Below are positions 1 to 6,494 of a stretch of 8,126 bases of DNA, in pieces. The stretch is from JBLYYQ01 sp048550035 (GTDB lineage: Bacteria > Nitrospinota_A > UBA7883 > JBLYYQ01): contig JBLYYQ010000101.1 of assembly GCA_048550035.1 (NCBI GenBank), positions 1 through 8,126 on the forward strand, in the 5' to 3' direction. Below the pieces are notes generated by a model. The model saw only the letters and a list, made by a program, of their open reading frames with translations, was not told the origin of the DNA and searched no databases. Positions within the stretch are counted from its first letter, which is position 1; each line of letters starts with the position of its first letter. Made by a program: the position numbers and the translations under genes.

Positions 1-2
1 AT

Positions 3-980
3 GCCGTTGAGTCTGGTAAAAGTTGGCGCGCGACTCACCCTGGATGGTGGGACAGTATGATAGGCCCTGGCAAACCTCTTGATAGTAATAAATATTTTAT
101 AATATGCTCAAACTTTATTGGGAGCTGCTATGGCTCAACCGGTCCTAGTTCAATCAATCCTGTAACCAAAAAAGAGTATGCTCTATCATTTCCGATTATC
201 ACAGTTCATGATTGGGTAAAGAGTCAAGCAGAGCTATTAGATATGATAGGAGTCAATCGTTTGGTAACAGTTATTGGTGGGTCGCTAGGTGGTCAGCAAG
301 CAATTGAATGGGGATTATCTTATCCTGATAGAGTGAATTCTATCTGTGTACTCGCTGCATCACCTCGCCTATCAGCACAAGGGTTAGGATTCAATGCAGT
401 AGGTCGCTACTCTATCATGAACGATGCAAACTTTAATAATGGTAATTATTACAATCAGTTAGCCCCTGACTCTGGACTAACTGCTGCTCGAATGTTGGCA
501 CATATTACATACCTTTCAGAGCAGGGAATGCATAATAAATTTGGACGAAGATTGCAAGGTAAGTCGCGACCTGATTTTAATTTTGATGTCGAATTTGAAG
601 TAGAAAGTTACTTAAGCCACCAAGGTCTGGCATTTGTTCAACGATTTGATGCAAATAGTTATCTCTATATCACCAAAGCGATGGATTACTATGATCCTGC
701 TAGTTTTTGGGCAGATGGTGATTTAATTAAAGCATGTAGTAAGATTATAGCTAAAGCTCTAATCATCTCTTTTTCTTCTGATTGGCTCTACCCTCCTAGC
801 CAGTGCCAAGAGTTTGCATGGGCAATTAGTAACAATAAGCGTGCGGTGACATATATTAATATCCCATCGCTCTACGGTCATGATGCCTTTTTAGTTGAGA
901 AAGAGTCGATCGCTTTTCATGTCAGCCATTTTTTGAGAAATCTTGAGTATGAAACGAAAAATCACGCAAACTCAATCTAA
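3..980 (+). CDS. metX: Homoserine O-acyltransferase MetX (5' end missing)
   Basis: This alpha/beta-hydrolase-fold enzyme acylates L-homoserine with acetyl- or succinyl-CoA, the first committed step of methionine synthesis in the cytoplasm. The frame is open from the left window edge, and the residues before the first internal ATG at 57 include the family-conserved PGWWDSMIGPGK, so that ATG is not the start. About 325 residues are visible of a usual ~380; roughly the first 50, including the family's early conserved block, lie outside. The nucleophile elbow GGSLGG has its serine codon at 282-284. A candidate catalytic Asp lies in SSDWLYPP (about 780-800) and the His in GHDAF (about 875-890), so the triad looks intact. 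Family motifs SNFIGSCYGSTGP and VESYLSHQG...RFDANSYLY are present. The metW frame begins inside its 3' end, suggesting translational coupling. The acyl donor (acetyl or succinyl) cannot be told by eye. Confidence 0.95.
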   Translation, partial: AVESGKSWRATHPGWWDSMIGPGKPLDSNKYFIICSNFIGSCYGSTGPSSINPVTKKEYALSFPIITVHDWVKSQAELLDMIGVNRLVTVIGGSLGGQQAIEWGLSYPDRVNSICVLAASPRLSAQGLGFNAVGRYSIMNDANFNNGNYYNQLAPDSGLTAARMLAHITYLSEQGMHNKFGRRLQGKSRPDFNFDVEFEVESYLSHQGLAFVQRFDANSYLYITKAMDYYDPASFWADGDLIKACSKIIAKALIISFSSDWLYPPSQCQEFAWAISNNKRAVTYINIPSLYGHDAFLVEKESIAFHVSHFLRNLEYETKNHANSI

Positions 981-1713
981 GGCTGGATCGGATTCTGCAA
1001 AGATGAAGAAGGAAAACTGGCTTAAACTTGGAAAATTAGATGCTGCACTTGGAAGTTCTAACGTCAAAAAAATTACCGAACTTTTTACTAAATTAGGATT
1101 AACAAAAAAGAAAACATCATCTACCTATTATCGATGGGAGGATGATGTCATAGAAAGAGAAATCCCTGAAGGTGCTTCTGTTCTAGATTTAGGATGTGGT
1201 GAGGGGATGCTATTAAAGAGGTTAATAAAAAATAAGAATGTGCATGGGCAAGGTGTCGAACTAGATAGTGCTAATGTAAGAAAATGTGTAGAAAATGGTG
1301 TCCCTGTATTTCAGATTGATCTTAGCAATGGACTTAAAGGTTTGCCCGATAATTCATATGAATATGTGATTTTAGAAGAGACACTCCAGACATTGAGTAA
1401 GCCTGAAGATACATTAAAAGAGATGCTTCGTGTCGGCAAACGTGGGATAGTATCATTCCCAAACTTTGGATTTTGGCGCGTTCGATTTGAGTTGATGACA
1501 TTAGGGCGTATGCCTGTGACTGATCGACTCCCATTTAAATGGTATAATACACCAAATATTCATATGTTAACCTTGCAAGATTTTATCGACTGGACAAAAA
1601 AAGAAAAAGTAAAAATCGCTCAAGGATTTTCACTAACAGAACGAAAGCTAGGTCCACTCAAACCAAAAACCGATAACCTCTATGCTGAAGAGGTCCTAAT
1701 TATTATTGAGTAG
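949..1713 (+). CDS. metW: Methionine biosynthesis protein MetW, with N-terminal extension
   Basis: MetW is a small SAM-methyltransferase-fold protein encoded next to metX in many proteobacteria; in Pseudomonas it has been reported to bind MetX and raise its activity. The sequence shows SAM motif I VLDLGCGEG (residues 78-86 from the ATG at 949) and the MetW signatures YVILEETLQTL, EMLRVGKRGIVSFPNFGFWRVRFEL, GRMPVTDRLPFKWYNTPNIH and LTLQDF. From 949 the protein is 254 aa, against roughly 200 for typical MetW. The surplus is a Lys-rich N-terminal stretch of about 55 residues with a likely helix (KKITELFTKLGLTKKK). The start is uncertain: ATG 949 overlaps metX by 32 bp with a weak GAGA about 10 nt upstream; TTG 943 and ATG 1003 are in frame. 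ATG 1003 would remove the overlap but still leave about 37 extra residues. Probably cotranscribed with metX. Confidence 0.93.
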   Translation: MKRKITQTQSKAGSDSAKMKKENWLKLGKLDAALGSSNVKKITELFTKLGLTKKKTSSTYYRWEDDVIEREIPEGASVLDLGCGEGMLLKRLIKNKNVHGQGVELDSANVRKCVENGVPVFQIDLSNGLKGLPDNSYEYVILEETLQTLSKPEDTLKEMLRVGKRGIVSFPNFGFWRVRFELMTLGRMPVTDRLPFKWYNTPNIHMLTLQDFIDWTKKEKVKIAQGFSLTERKLGPLKPKTDNLYAEEVLIIIE

Positions 1714-1718
1714 ATTCA

Positions 1719-3041
1719 CTATTGATTGAGTTGTAGCTTATTATTAATTATCGTTAAACGCTTTTGTGCTTCTTGGCTAGTTGCTGTATAAAGTTTATCC
1801 CCTGCCGAATAGTTGATAAACTTTTGGTATGCATCGCTTGCTTCAAAGTATTTACCAAGCATCTCATTAGAATATCCTATATTTAGCCAAACTTGAGGCG
1901 ATTCGGGTGATAATCGTTTTGCCTCCATAAAATATAAAAGCGCTTTTCCATGTTCATCAGTTTGTTGTGCAATTAACCCTAGCTCTAGCCAGAGTGCAGG
2001 TTGTGATTTATCTACACTTAAACCCCAATTAAGATAATCAGTTGCCTTCTGCAGATTACCTGCCCCTATGTATGCTAACCCTAGCACTAAACAGAGCTCC
2101 CAGTTTGATGGGTGTTTACGAAAGAGTGGCTCTAGTTTGCTGATTGCACTATTATATTCCCCAAGCCTAATTAGCGATCTACCAACTAAGATAGCTTCTA
2201 AATCTGTTTTGCCAGCGTTTGCCAACAAATCTTCCTTACGGCTTACTATATTTGCACGAACAGTTCTATCATCTGCTACACTAGGAGTTGGAGTTGGAGT
2301 GGGACTCAAACTTGCTACTGAACTCTCTTTAGGAATTGATGAGCTATCAAGGAAGGCCAGTAGACGGCTGACTTTCTGTTGTTCTAATCTATTAAAGTTT
2401 AGCACCTTTTTTATATTTTCAGTTATTTCCGCTGATTTATCAGCAGGGGGAGCTGCCAATAGATAGTAAGCTCGTCGATTTTGATATCTACCAGTAAGTG
2501 CAAAAACATAGCTTGCTCGATTAAACATCTTTAGACGTCTTAGCATTCCTTCTTTTTGTAGATAAACAGTAATTACATTAATCGTCTGATCTTTGCTCAT
2601 AGATTCTAGTCCAGGGCGCCATATTTTTTCTGCCGCTTCAAAATTATCCTGCTCTAATTTATCCCAACCTGCAGCAATAAACGATCTGCTACTAGTTAGG
2701 GCAGGCTGCTCTTGAACCTCGTTTAAATCTGTAGAGTCGCTACTTAGACTTAAAGCTTCTTTGGCACTATCAATCTTGTTAACTTTCTCGATTGCTATAT
2801 TATATTCTTCTTCTAGCTCTTGGTTCGTAAAGATCTTGTCGCCAATAACAAAAGTTGTAGTCGCAATTAATATAGAAAAAAAGGTTAACATCAAGATATT
2901 CCCCTTTGTAAAATGATCGCGACGAGATGGTGACAGTTTAAACTGTGACTCTTCTAGCATTTGTGGAAATAAAGTTGAATCACCTACCATCTGTTCGCGT
3001 TCGCTTTGAGCCTTGTTTAATGCTTTTTCAATAATACTCAT
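1719..3041 (-). CDS. mshN: MshN-like TPR protein of the MSHA pilus machinery
   Basis: This 440-aa membrane-anchored TPR protein occupies the mshN position, 12 bp after mshM. It opens with MSIIEKALNKAQSE, resembling the short cytoplasmic peptide of MshN/GspB-like proteins. One transmembrane helix follows (about residues 48-67), then a periplasmic region. Residues about 118-230 form a separate domain (GWDKLEQDNFEAAEKIW ... YYLLAAPP) that I do not firmly recognise; its second half resembles a SPOR domain. A Pro/Thr linker SPTPTPTPS lies at 246-254. Three or four TPR-type repeats lie at about 280-430, with typical spacing in LGEYNSAISKLEPLFRKHP, GAGNLQKATDYLNWGL, EHGKALLYFMEAKRLSP and LGKYFEASDAYQKFI. 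MshN is thought to support assembly around the secretin, but its exact role is poorly known. Initiation is probably coupled to mshM, with only a weak GGTG upstream. It is the last operon gene and ends 5 bp from the convergent metW stop. Confidence 0.85.
   Translation of the reverse strand: MSIIEKALNKAQSEREQMVGDSTLFPQMLEESQFKLSPSRRDHFTKGNILMLTFFSILIATTTFVIGDKIFTNQELEEEYNIAIEKVNKIDSAKEALSLSSDSTDLNEVQEQPALTSSRSFIAAGWDKLEQDNFEAAEKIWRPGLESMSKDQTINVITVYLQKEGMLRRLKMFNRASYVFALTGRYQNRRAYYLLAAPPADKSAEITENIKKVLNFNRLEQQKVSRLLAFLDSSSIPKESSVASLSPTPTPTPSVADDRTVRANIVSRKEDLLANAGKTDLEAILVGRSLIRLGEYNSAISKLEPLFRKHPSNWELCLVLGLAYIGAGNLQKATDYLNWGLSVDKSQPALWLELGLIAQQTDEHGKALLYFMEAKRLSPESPQVWLNIGYSNEMLGKYFEASDAYQKFINYSAGDKLYTATSQEAQKRLTIINNKLQLNQ
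2284..2301 (-). repeat. Hexanucleotide tandem repeat encoding the Pro-Thr linker of MshN
   Basis: Three consecutive 6-bp units (GGAGTT, GGAGTT, GGAGTG on the plus strand) encode the TPTPTP segment. Copy-number change here would keep the frame and only alter linker length between the unknown periplasmic domain and the TPR domain. Confidence 0.6.
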
Positions 3042-3053
3042 TTTGCACCATTG

Positions 3054-3885
3054 TTAAATTTTGCCTTGCAACTCTTTTGCTGCTTGACGCACAGCAGTCA
3101 ACCCAATTTTATTAATACCGTTGACATAACCAGAAAGTAATGCACGATCACAAAGATGATTTATCCAACGGGGGGCACCTCCTGATATATAGTATATAGC
3201 ATTTAATGCAACAGTCGTAAACCTAGCATCACCATATAATCGTTTTTTATCAAGCCTATATTTTATATACTCTTTGGTCTCTTTCATGCTAAATGGCTTC
3301 AAGCTGTATCTTACATTAATTCTTTGAGCCAATGGTCTAAGCTCCCTTTGTGATAAGGTTTTCTCTAACTCAGGCTGTCCTACCAATATAAGATATATTA
3401 ACTTCTCCTTCTCTGTCTCAAGATTCGATAACAGCCGAAGCCCCTCTAACATTTTAATATCATATAAGTGTGCCTCATCTAATATAACCGCAACTTTCTG
3501 TTGCTTGTTAGCAATCGATAAGCAGAGCATGTTGATTTTGTTAAACCACTCACCTAAACTATTACATCTTGCCTGCCGACCTGTGAGGTCGTAGAATATT
3601 GAGGATAAAAGAGCTTCAAAGCTTTCTGGTGGATTGATTATATAGGCAGTCACGATATCAGATGGTATACTTTTTAGCAGCTTTCTACACAACAGAGTTT
3701 TCCCAAGACCGACCTCTCCTGTGAGCAGTGTAAATTCACCTGATGCTATTCCATATTCAAGATATCGAAGTGCTACCAAGTGTCTAGATCCTGGAAAAAA
3801 GTGTGGTATCAGGAGTAATAGAAAACGGTGCCTCAATAAAACCTAGTTGATGGTAAAGTGATTGTACTCCTGCCGTGTTTAACAT
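3054..3885 (-). CDS. mshM: MshM, ExeA-type AAA ATPase; frameshifted near the N-terminus
   Basis: This is a GspA/ExeA-family ATPase thought to act with the secretin or peptidoglycan during pilus assembly. Walker A GEVGLGKT (about 3719-3696) is followed by the family's LLCRKLL; Walker B is VAVILDEAH (about 3494-3468); VGQPEL and LAQRINVRYSLKPF follow. The ATPase frame runs from 3836 (a TTG with no ribosome site) to 3054, 260 aa, but its first ~12 residues do not match the family. The true N-terminus is in another frame: ATG 3885, one base after the mshL stop, encodes MLNTAGVQSLYHQLGF then EAPFSITPDTTLF, the classic ExeA opening, and stops at TAG 3786-3784. Joining the frames at the six-base run 3795-3800 gives about 277 aa, a normal family length. 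The break could be a real mutation, a homopolymer error or recoding. As written, full-length MshM is not encoded in one frame. Confidence 0.87.
3795..3800 (-). other. mshM: Frameshift site in mshM (run of six T on the coding strand)
   Basis: Upstream frame reads ACA CTT TTT TCC AGG ATC TAG; downstream frame reads CAC TTT TTT CCA GGA TCT. The body is in +1 relative to the N-terminal frame, so loss of one T or gain of two would restore it. Eight T would give PDTTLFFPGSRH, placing the His ten residues after the Asp, which agrees with my recollection of ExeA-family spacing. Confidence 0.8.
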
Positions 3886-3886
3886 T

Positions 3887-5410
3887 TTATCTGACCAATC
3901 TTGGTGTTAAAAAAATAACTAGTTCACTTTTTTGTTTGGCCTTATATGTTCCCCTAAACAGATGTTTAATAAAGGGAATATCGCCTAGTATCGGCACTTT
4001 CCTAACTGAATCATTCGTCTGCTCTATAATCATTCCTGCAATAACTGCCATTCTAGAATCGTTGAGCCTTACTATAGTTGATGCCTGCTTAACCTCCACA
4101 ATTGGTGCTGTTGCAAGTGGGATATTAGCATCGTTTTGGATTGAGGCAACGCCTAACATCCGGCTGACAACTGGTGCTATATCTAATGTTATCTGGTCAT
4201 CATGACTAATCTGAGCGGTAACTGTCATTATCACGCCAACTGTTACATAGCTAGTTGTATAACTTATTTCGGTTGATGAGTCGCTAGTGGAAGTTTCACG
4301 TGAGAAATATGGCTGCTCTACCCCTGCTTTGATTAGCGCTGGTTGATTATTCATCGCAAGTATTTTAGGTTGCGATATTATCTTAAGGTCGCCTTGCTCT
4401 TGTAATGCTCCTATTACCGCACTAAAATCACCTCGATCGTAAGTTAAAGCTAATGTCCCAACTTTTGTACTTGATAGCCCATATGGCAATCGGTCTGAAT
4501 CAAAACTAAGTTGTGCTGCCGCTGCACCACGATTCAGATCAAAATTTATTTGACTCCAGTCAATACCTAATGCCTGCTGATCATCTAGTGCAAGCTCAAA
4601 AATCTTAACATCTATCTCCACTTGTCGGTGAATCGATTTATTGATCGACCCTATAAACTTTTCTATACGATCTACGTTTTTATATCGATCCGTCACTTGC
4701 ACCACTCCAGAGATTGGACTCATAGTCAACTGCCCCTCTTCTGAAATCATTCCTTTTATTTGTACCGCCAACTCTTCCCAAAAATCAACAGTTATATCTT
4801 GTGATATCGACATCTCAGATGATGATGCACTACTTCCTGAAGAACTAGAACTAGATAATGATGCCTTTGATGAGCCAGCACCGATTCTTTTACTACTTAT
4901 ATATTCCACTGCAAAAATCTTTGTTGTGAATTTCGATATCCGCAATAACTTATCTTCATACTCCCAGTGATAGCCATAACTCTCTATGATTGATTCAATT
5001 GCCTGTTCAAATGGAAGTCCCTGAAAAGAGACTGATATACGTCTTGTATCTGCTTCAACCTCTGGCATTAGTAAAATATTAATCTTAAGCTCACTTGCGA
5101 ACAGCTTGAGTGCATCTTTTATATATACATCTTGCGTCGTAAAATTAAATAGACCTGATGGTACCTTCTCAATATTCATATTATCATCAGCCGCTAAACT
5201 ATCCTCATCCAACAGTAGCTTTAGACGTTTCTGAATATTAAGTGGAGAATTATCTATCTTTGCTGGAGTAGTTGCACTTTCCGTCAAATTCGACTTTGGT
5301 AACTCTTTTTTACGGTGGCTGCCATCTGTGCTACAGCCAAACATTGCTAGCATTACCATAACAGTTAGTAACTGTAGTCTATTATAACTATCCCTTCTTA
5401 ACAGGCTCAT
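3887..5410 (-). CDS. mshL: MshL, outer-membrane secretin lipoprotein (PilQ-like)
   Basis: This secretin would form the outer-membrane ring through which the MSHA-type pilus passes. At 507 aa it has a complete secretin layout. A lipoprotein signal ends in the lipobox MFGC with Cys 26. An STN-type domain lies at about 86-160 (LFNFTTQDVYIKDALKLFASEL ... ISVSFQGLPFEQAIESII). A Ser-rich linker (about 180-202) follows, then an N1-like module (about 207-262). The secretin core at about 263-507 contains EIDVKIFEL, ISQPKILAMNNQPALIKAG, the gate-like Ser/Thr-rich segment 370-388, RMAVIAGMI, and VPILGDIPFIKHLF near the C-terminus, ending LVIFLTPRLV. The start is supported by AGGA at 5418-5415, four bases before the ATG. 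It begins 16 bp after mshK and stops one base before the restored mshM start. I see no lesions. Confidence 0.95.
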   Translation of the reverse strand: MSLLRRDSYNRLQLLTVMVMLAMFGCSTDGSHRKKELPKSNLTESATTPAKIDNSPLNIQKRLKLLLDEDSLAADDNMNIEKVPSGLFNFTTQDVYIKDALKLFASELKINILLMPEVEADTRRISVSFQGLPFEQAIESIIESYGYHWEYEDKLLRISKFTTKIFAVEYISSKRIGAGSSKASLSSSSSSGSSASSSEMSISQDITVDFWEELAVQIKGMISEEGQLTMSPISGVVQVTDRYKNVDRIEKFIGSINKSIHRQVEIDVKIFELALDDQQALGIDWSQINFDLNRGAAAAQLSFDSDRLPYGLSSTKVGTLALTYDRGDFSAVIGALQEQGDLKIISQPKILAMNNQPALIKAGVEQPYFSRETSTSDSSTEISYTTSYVTVGVIMTVTAQISHDDQITLDIAPVVSRMLGVASIQNDANIPLATAPIVEVKQASTIVRLNDSRMAVIAGMIIEQTNDSVRKVPILGDIPFIKHLFRGTYKAKQKSELVIFLTPRLVR

Positions 5411-5418
5411 TATATCCT
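5411..5418 (-). promoter_or_regulatory. Ribosome binding site of mshL
   Basis: On the minus strand AGGATATAATG places an AGGA core (5418-5415) four bases before the mshL ATG at 5410. It is one of the few recognisable Shine-Dalgarno sequences in the operon; other internal starts seem to rely on coupling. Confidence 0.55.
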
Positions 5419-5426
5419 ATACGATG

Positions 5427-5882
5427 TTATTTAATTGAAAGTACTTTCACTTTATTTCCTAACTTTATGTCTACTTTTCCTACGTTAATCTTCAATAGCT
5501 TACTATCCTTGTCGATCTGGTCTCCCTCTTTGAAGTTCTTCCTGTTTATAATTGCTAACTTTATACCAGGCTCTACTATCGTCGCGCTCAAATCATAGAC
5601 CGGCTCGCTACTTTGACTTTCCCTGCTTATTATCTTGAATGGATCGCGACCTACCTTTTCTGACCAGTTAATCTCGCTTAATCTCTCTATACTCTGAACT
5701 GTAGCCATCCCTTTATCATCCTCTATAGAATTCATAGCAAATTCAAAGTTAGTAGCAATTGTAGATAACATTACTTTTTTACTGCTACCTATCACTGGAT
5801 AGATGATATTGTAGATCACTGTCCCTCCTGCAACTACTACAAGGAGTAGAACAAACCGTTTGTCATTTAGTAACTTTCGCAT
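5427..5882 (-). CDS. mshK: MshK, PilP-like periplasmic pilus assembly protein
   Basis: This 151-aa protein has a single N-terminal transmembrane anchor (about residues 10-31) and a small periplasmic domain. The motif GRDPFKII (78-85) is typical of MshK, PilP and GspC/B-type pilotin or linker proteins. The C-terminal part alternates short beta-prone segments (KLAIINRKNFKEGDQI, KINVGKVDIKLGNKVKVLSIK), as expected for the HR/PilP-like domain that contacts the secretin N-domains. Its likely role is to link the inner-membrane MshI-MshJ complex to MshL. The ATG follows directly on the mshJ stop (TAAATG, no gap) with no good Shine-Dalgarno nearby (the nearest GGGAG is about 15 nt upstream), so translation is probably coupled. 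Short proteins of this type diverge fast; assignment rests on motif, length and gene order. Confidence 0.85.
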   Translation of the reverse strand: MRKLLNDKRFVLLLVVVAGGTVIYNIIYPVIGSSKKVMLSTIATNFEFAMNSIEDDKGMATVQSIERLSEINWSEKVGRDPFKIISRESQSSEPVYDLSATIVEPGIKLAIINRKNFKEGDQIDKDSKLLKINVGKVDIKLGNKVKVLSIK

Positions 5883-6494
5883 TTAAATATTTGCTAGCTC
5901 CCTATTATCTGTCGAATTGAGTGTCGCCAGAACTTCCAGCTTTATTTCAACATTATCTATACCTTCGGCAGGATTGCCTTTAATCTTAAACTCATTAAAA
6001 CTCAGACCAGTTGCCTCTTCTGAAATGTACCTTATAAATTTGATTAATCCATGATACGAACTCTTCTGATCTTTCGAAGTTAGTTTGAGCGTTAGATTGA
6101 TCTTGTCAAATTTAGAATTGGAGATCTCTTCCTTGTTGTTAACTTTGATCTTGTAACTTAGCAAATAGCCCGTCTCATTCGACTTGTTCTTAACTTTCTC
6201 AAGCAATATTGCTAAATCTTTGTAGTTTTTAATTAGATTATCTAGATTTTTTTTATGTTGGGACTTAAGGTAACGTAAATCATCATCATTGAACAATTCG
6301 CGCTCTCTTGTTAGCTTCTCATCATTCTTTAATATCTCTTCGATCACGATTTCAGGACTCGTCACAACAGCTGCCCTGAAAATAATCGCATAGAGTGCAA
6401 TCATTACCGGAATCAACAAAATTGCTATATCAAAATATCGAGGATTTAAAACTTGAGCACTACTTTCCCTGATATTGTTAAAGTTAATTCTCAT
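5883..6494 (-). CDS. mshJ: MshJ, PilO-like inner-membrane pilus assembly protein
   Basis: This 203-aa bitopic inner-membrane protein has the PilO/GspM-like layout. A short cytoplasmic N-terminus is followed by one transmembrane helix (about residues 21-42, YFDIAILLIPVMIALYAIIF). A charged, probably coiled-coil segment spans about 50-105. The periplasmic domain at about 110-195 has alternating strands and helices (LSYKIKVNN, KINLTLKLTS, GLIKFIRYISEEATGLSFNEFKI, VEIKLEVLATLN), consistent with the ferredoxin-like fold of PilO. It would pair with the MshI C-terminal domain to form the alignment subcomplex. Its ATG overlaps the mshI stop by 4 bp (ATGA), a classic coupling arrangement, and its stop touches the mshK ATG. 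Primary sequence is weakly conserved in this family; the call rests on architecture and position. Confidence 0.86.
   Translation of the reverse strand: MRINFNNIRESSAQVLNPRYFDIAILLIPVMIALYAIIFRAAVVTSPEIVIEEILKNDEKLTRERELFNDDDLRYLKSQHKKNLDNLIKNYKDLAILLEKVKNKSNETGYLLSYKIKVNNKEEISNSKFDKINLTLKLTSKDQKSSYHGLIKFIRYISEEATGLSFNEFKIKGNPAEGIDNVEIKLEVLATLNSTDNRELANI

Noticed and set aside
57..59. ATG at 57 as the start of metX
   Set aside because: Conserved MetX residues (PGWW) precede it in frame, so the gene simply runs off the left edge.
1334..1534. 66-codon minus-strand frame inside metW
   Set aside because: Antisense to the strongly conserved MetW core; no ribosome site or family match.
2068..2466. 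132-codon open frame on the plus strand inside mshN
   Set aside because: It lies antisense to a gene with clear TPR and membrane features, and its translation shows no domain.
3858..4205. 115-codon plus-strand frame over the mshL 3' end
   Set aside because: Hydrophobic look arises from the reverse complement of the conserved secretin core; no independent evidence.
4641..4970. 109-codon plus-strand frame inside mshL
   Set aside because: Shadow of the secretin gene; its acidic stretch is the antisense of the Ser-rich linker.
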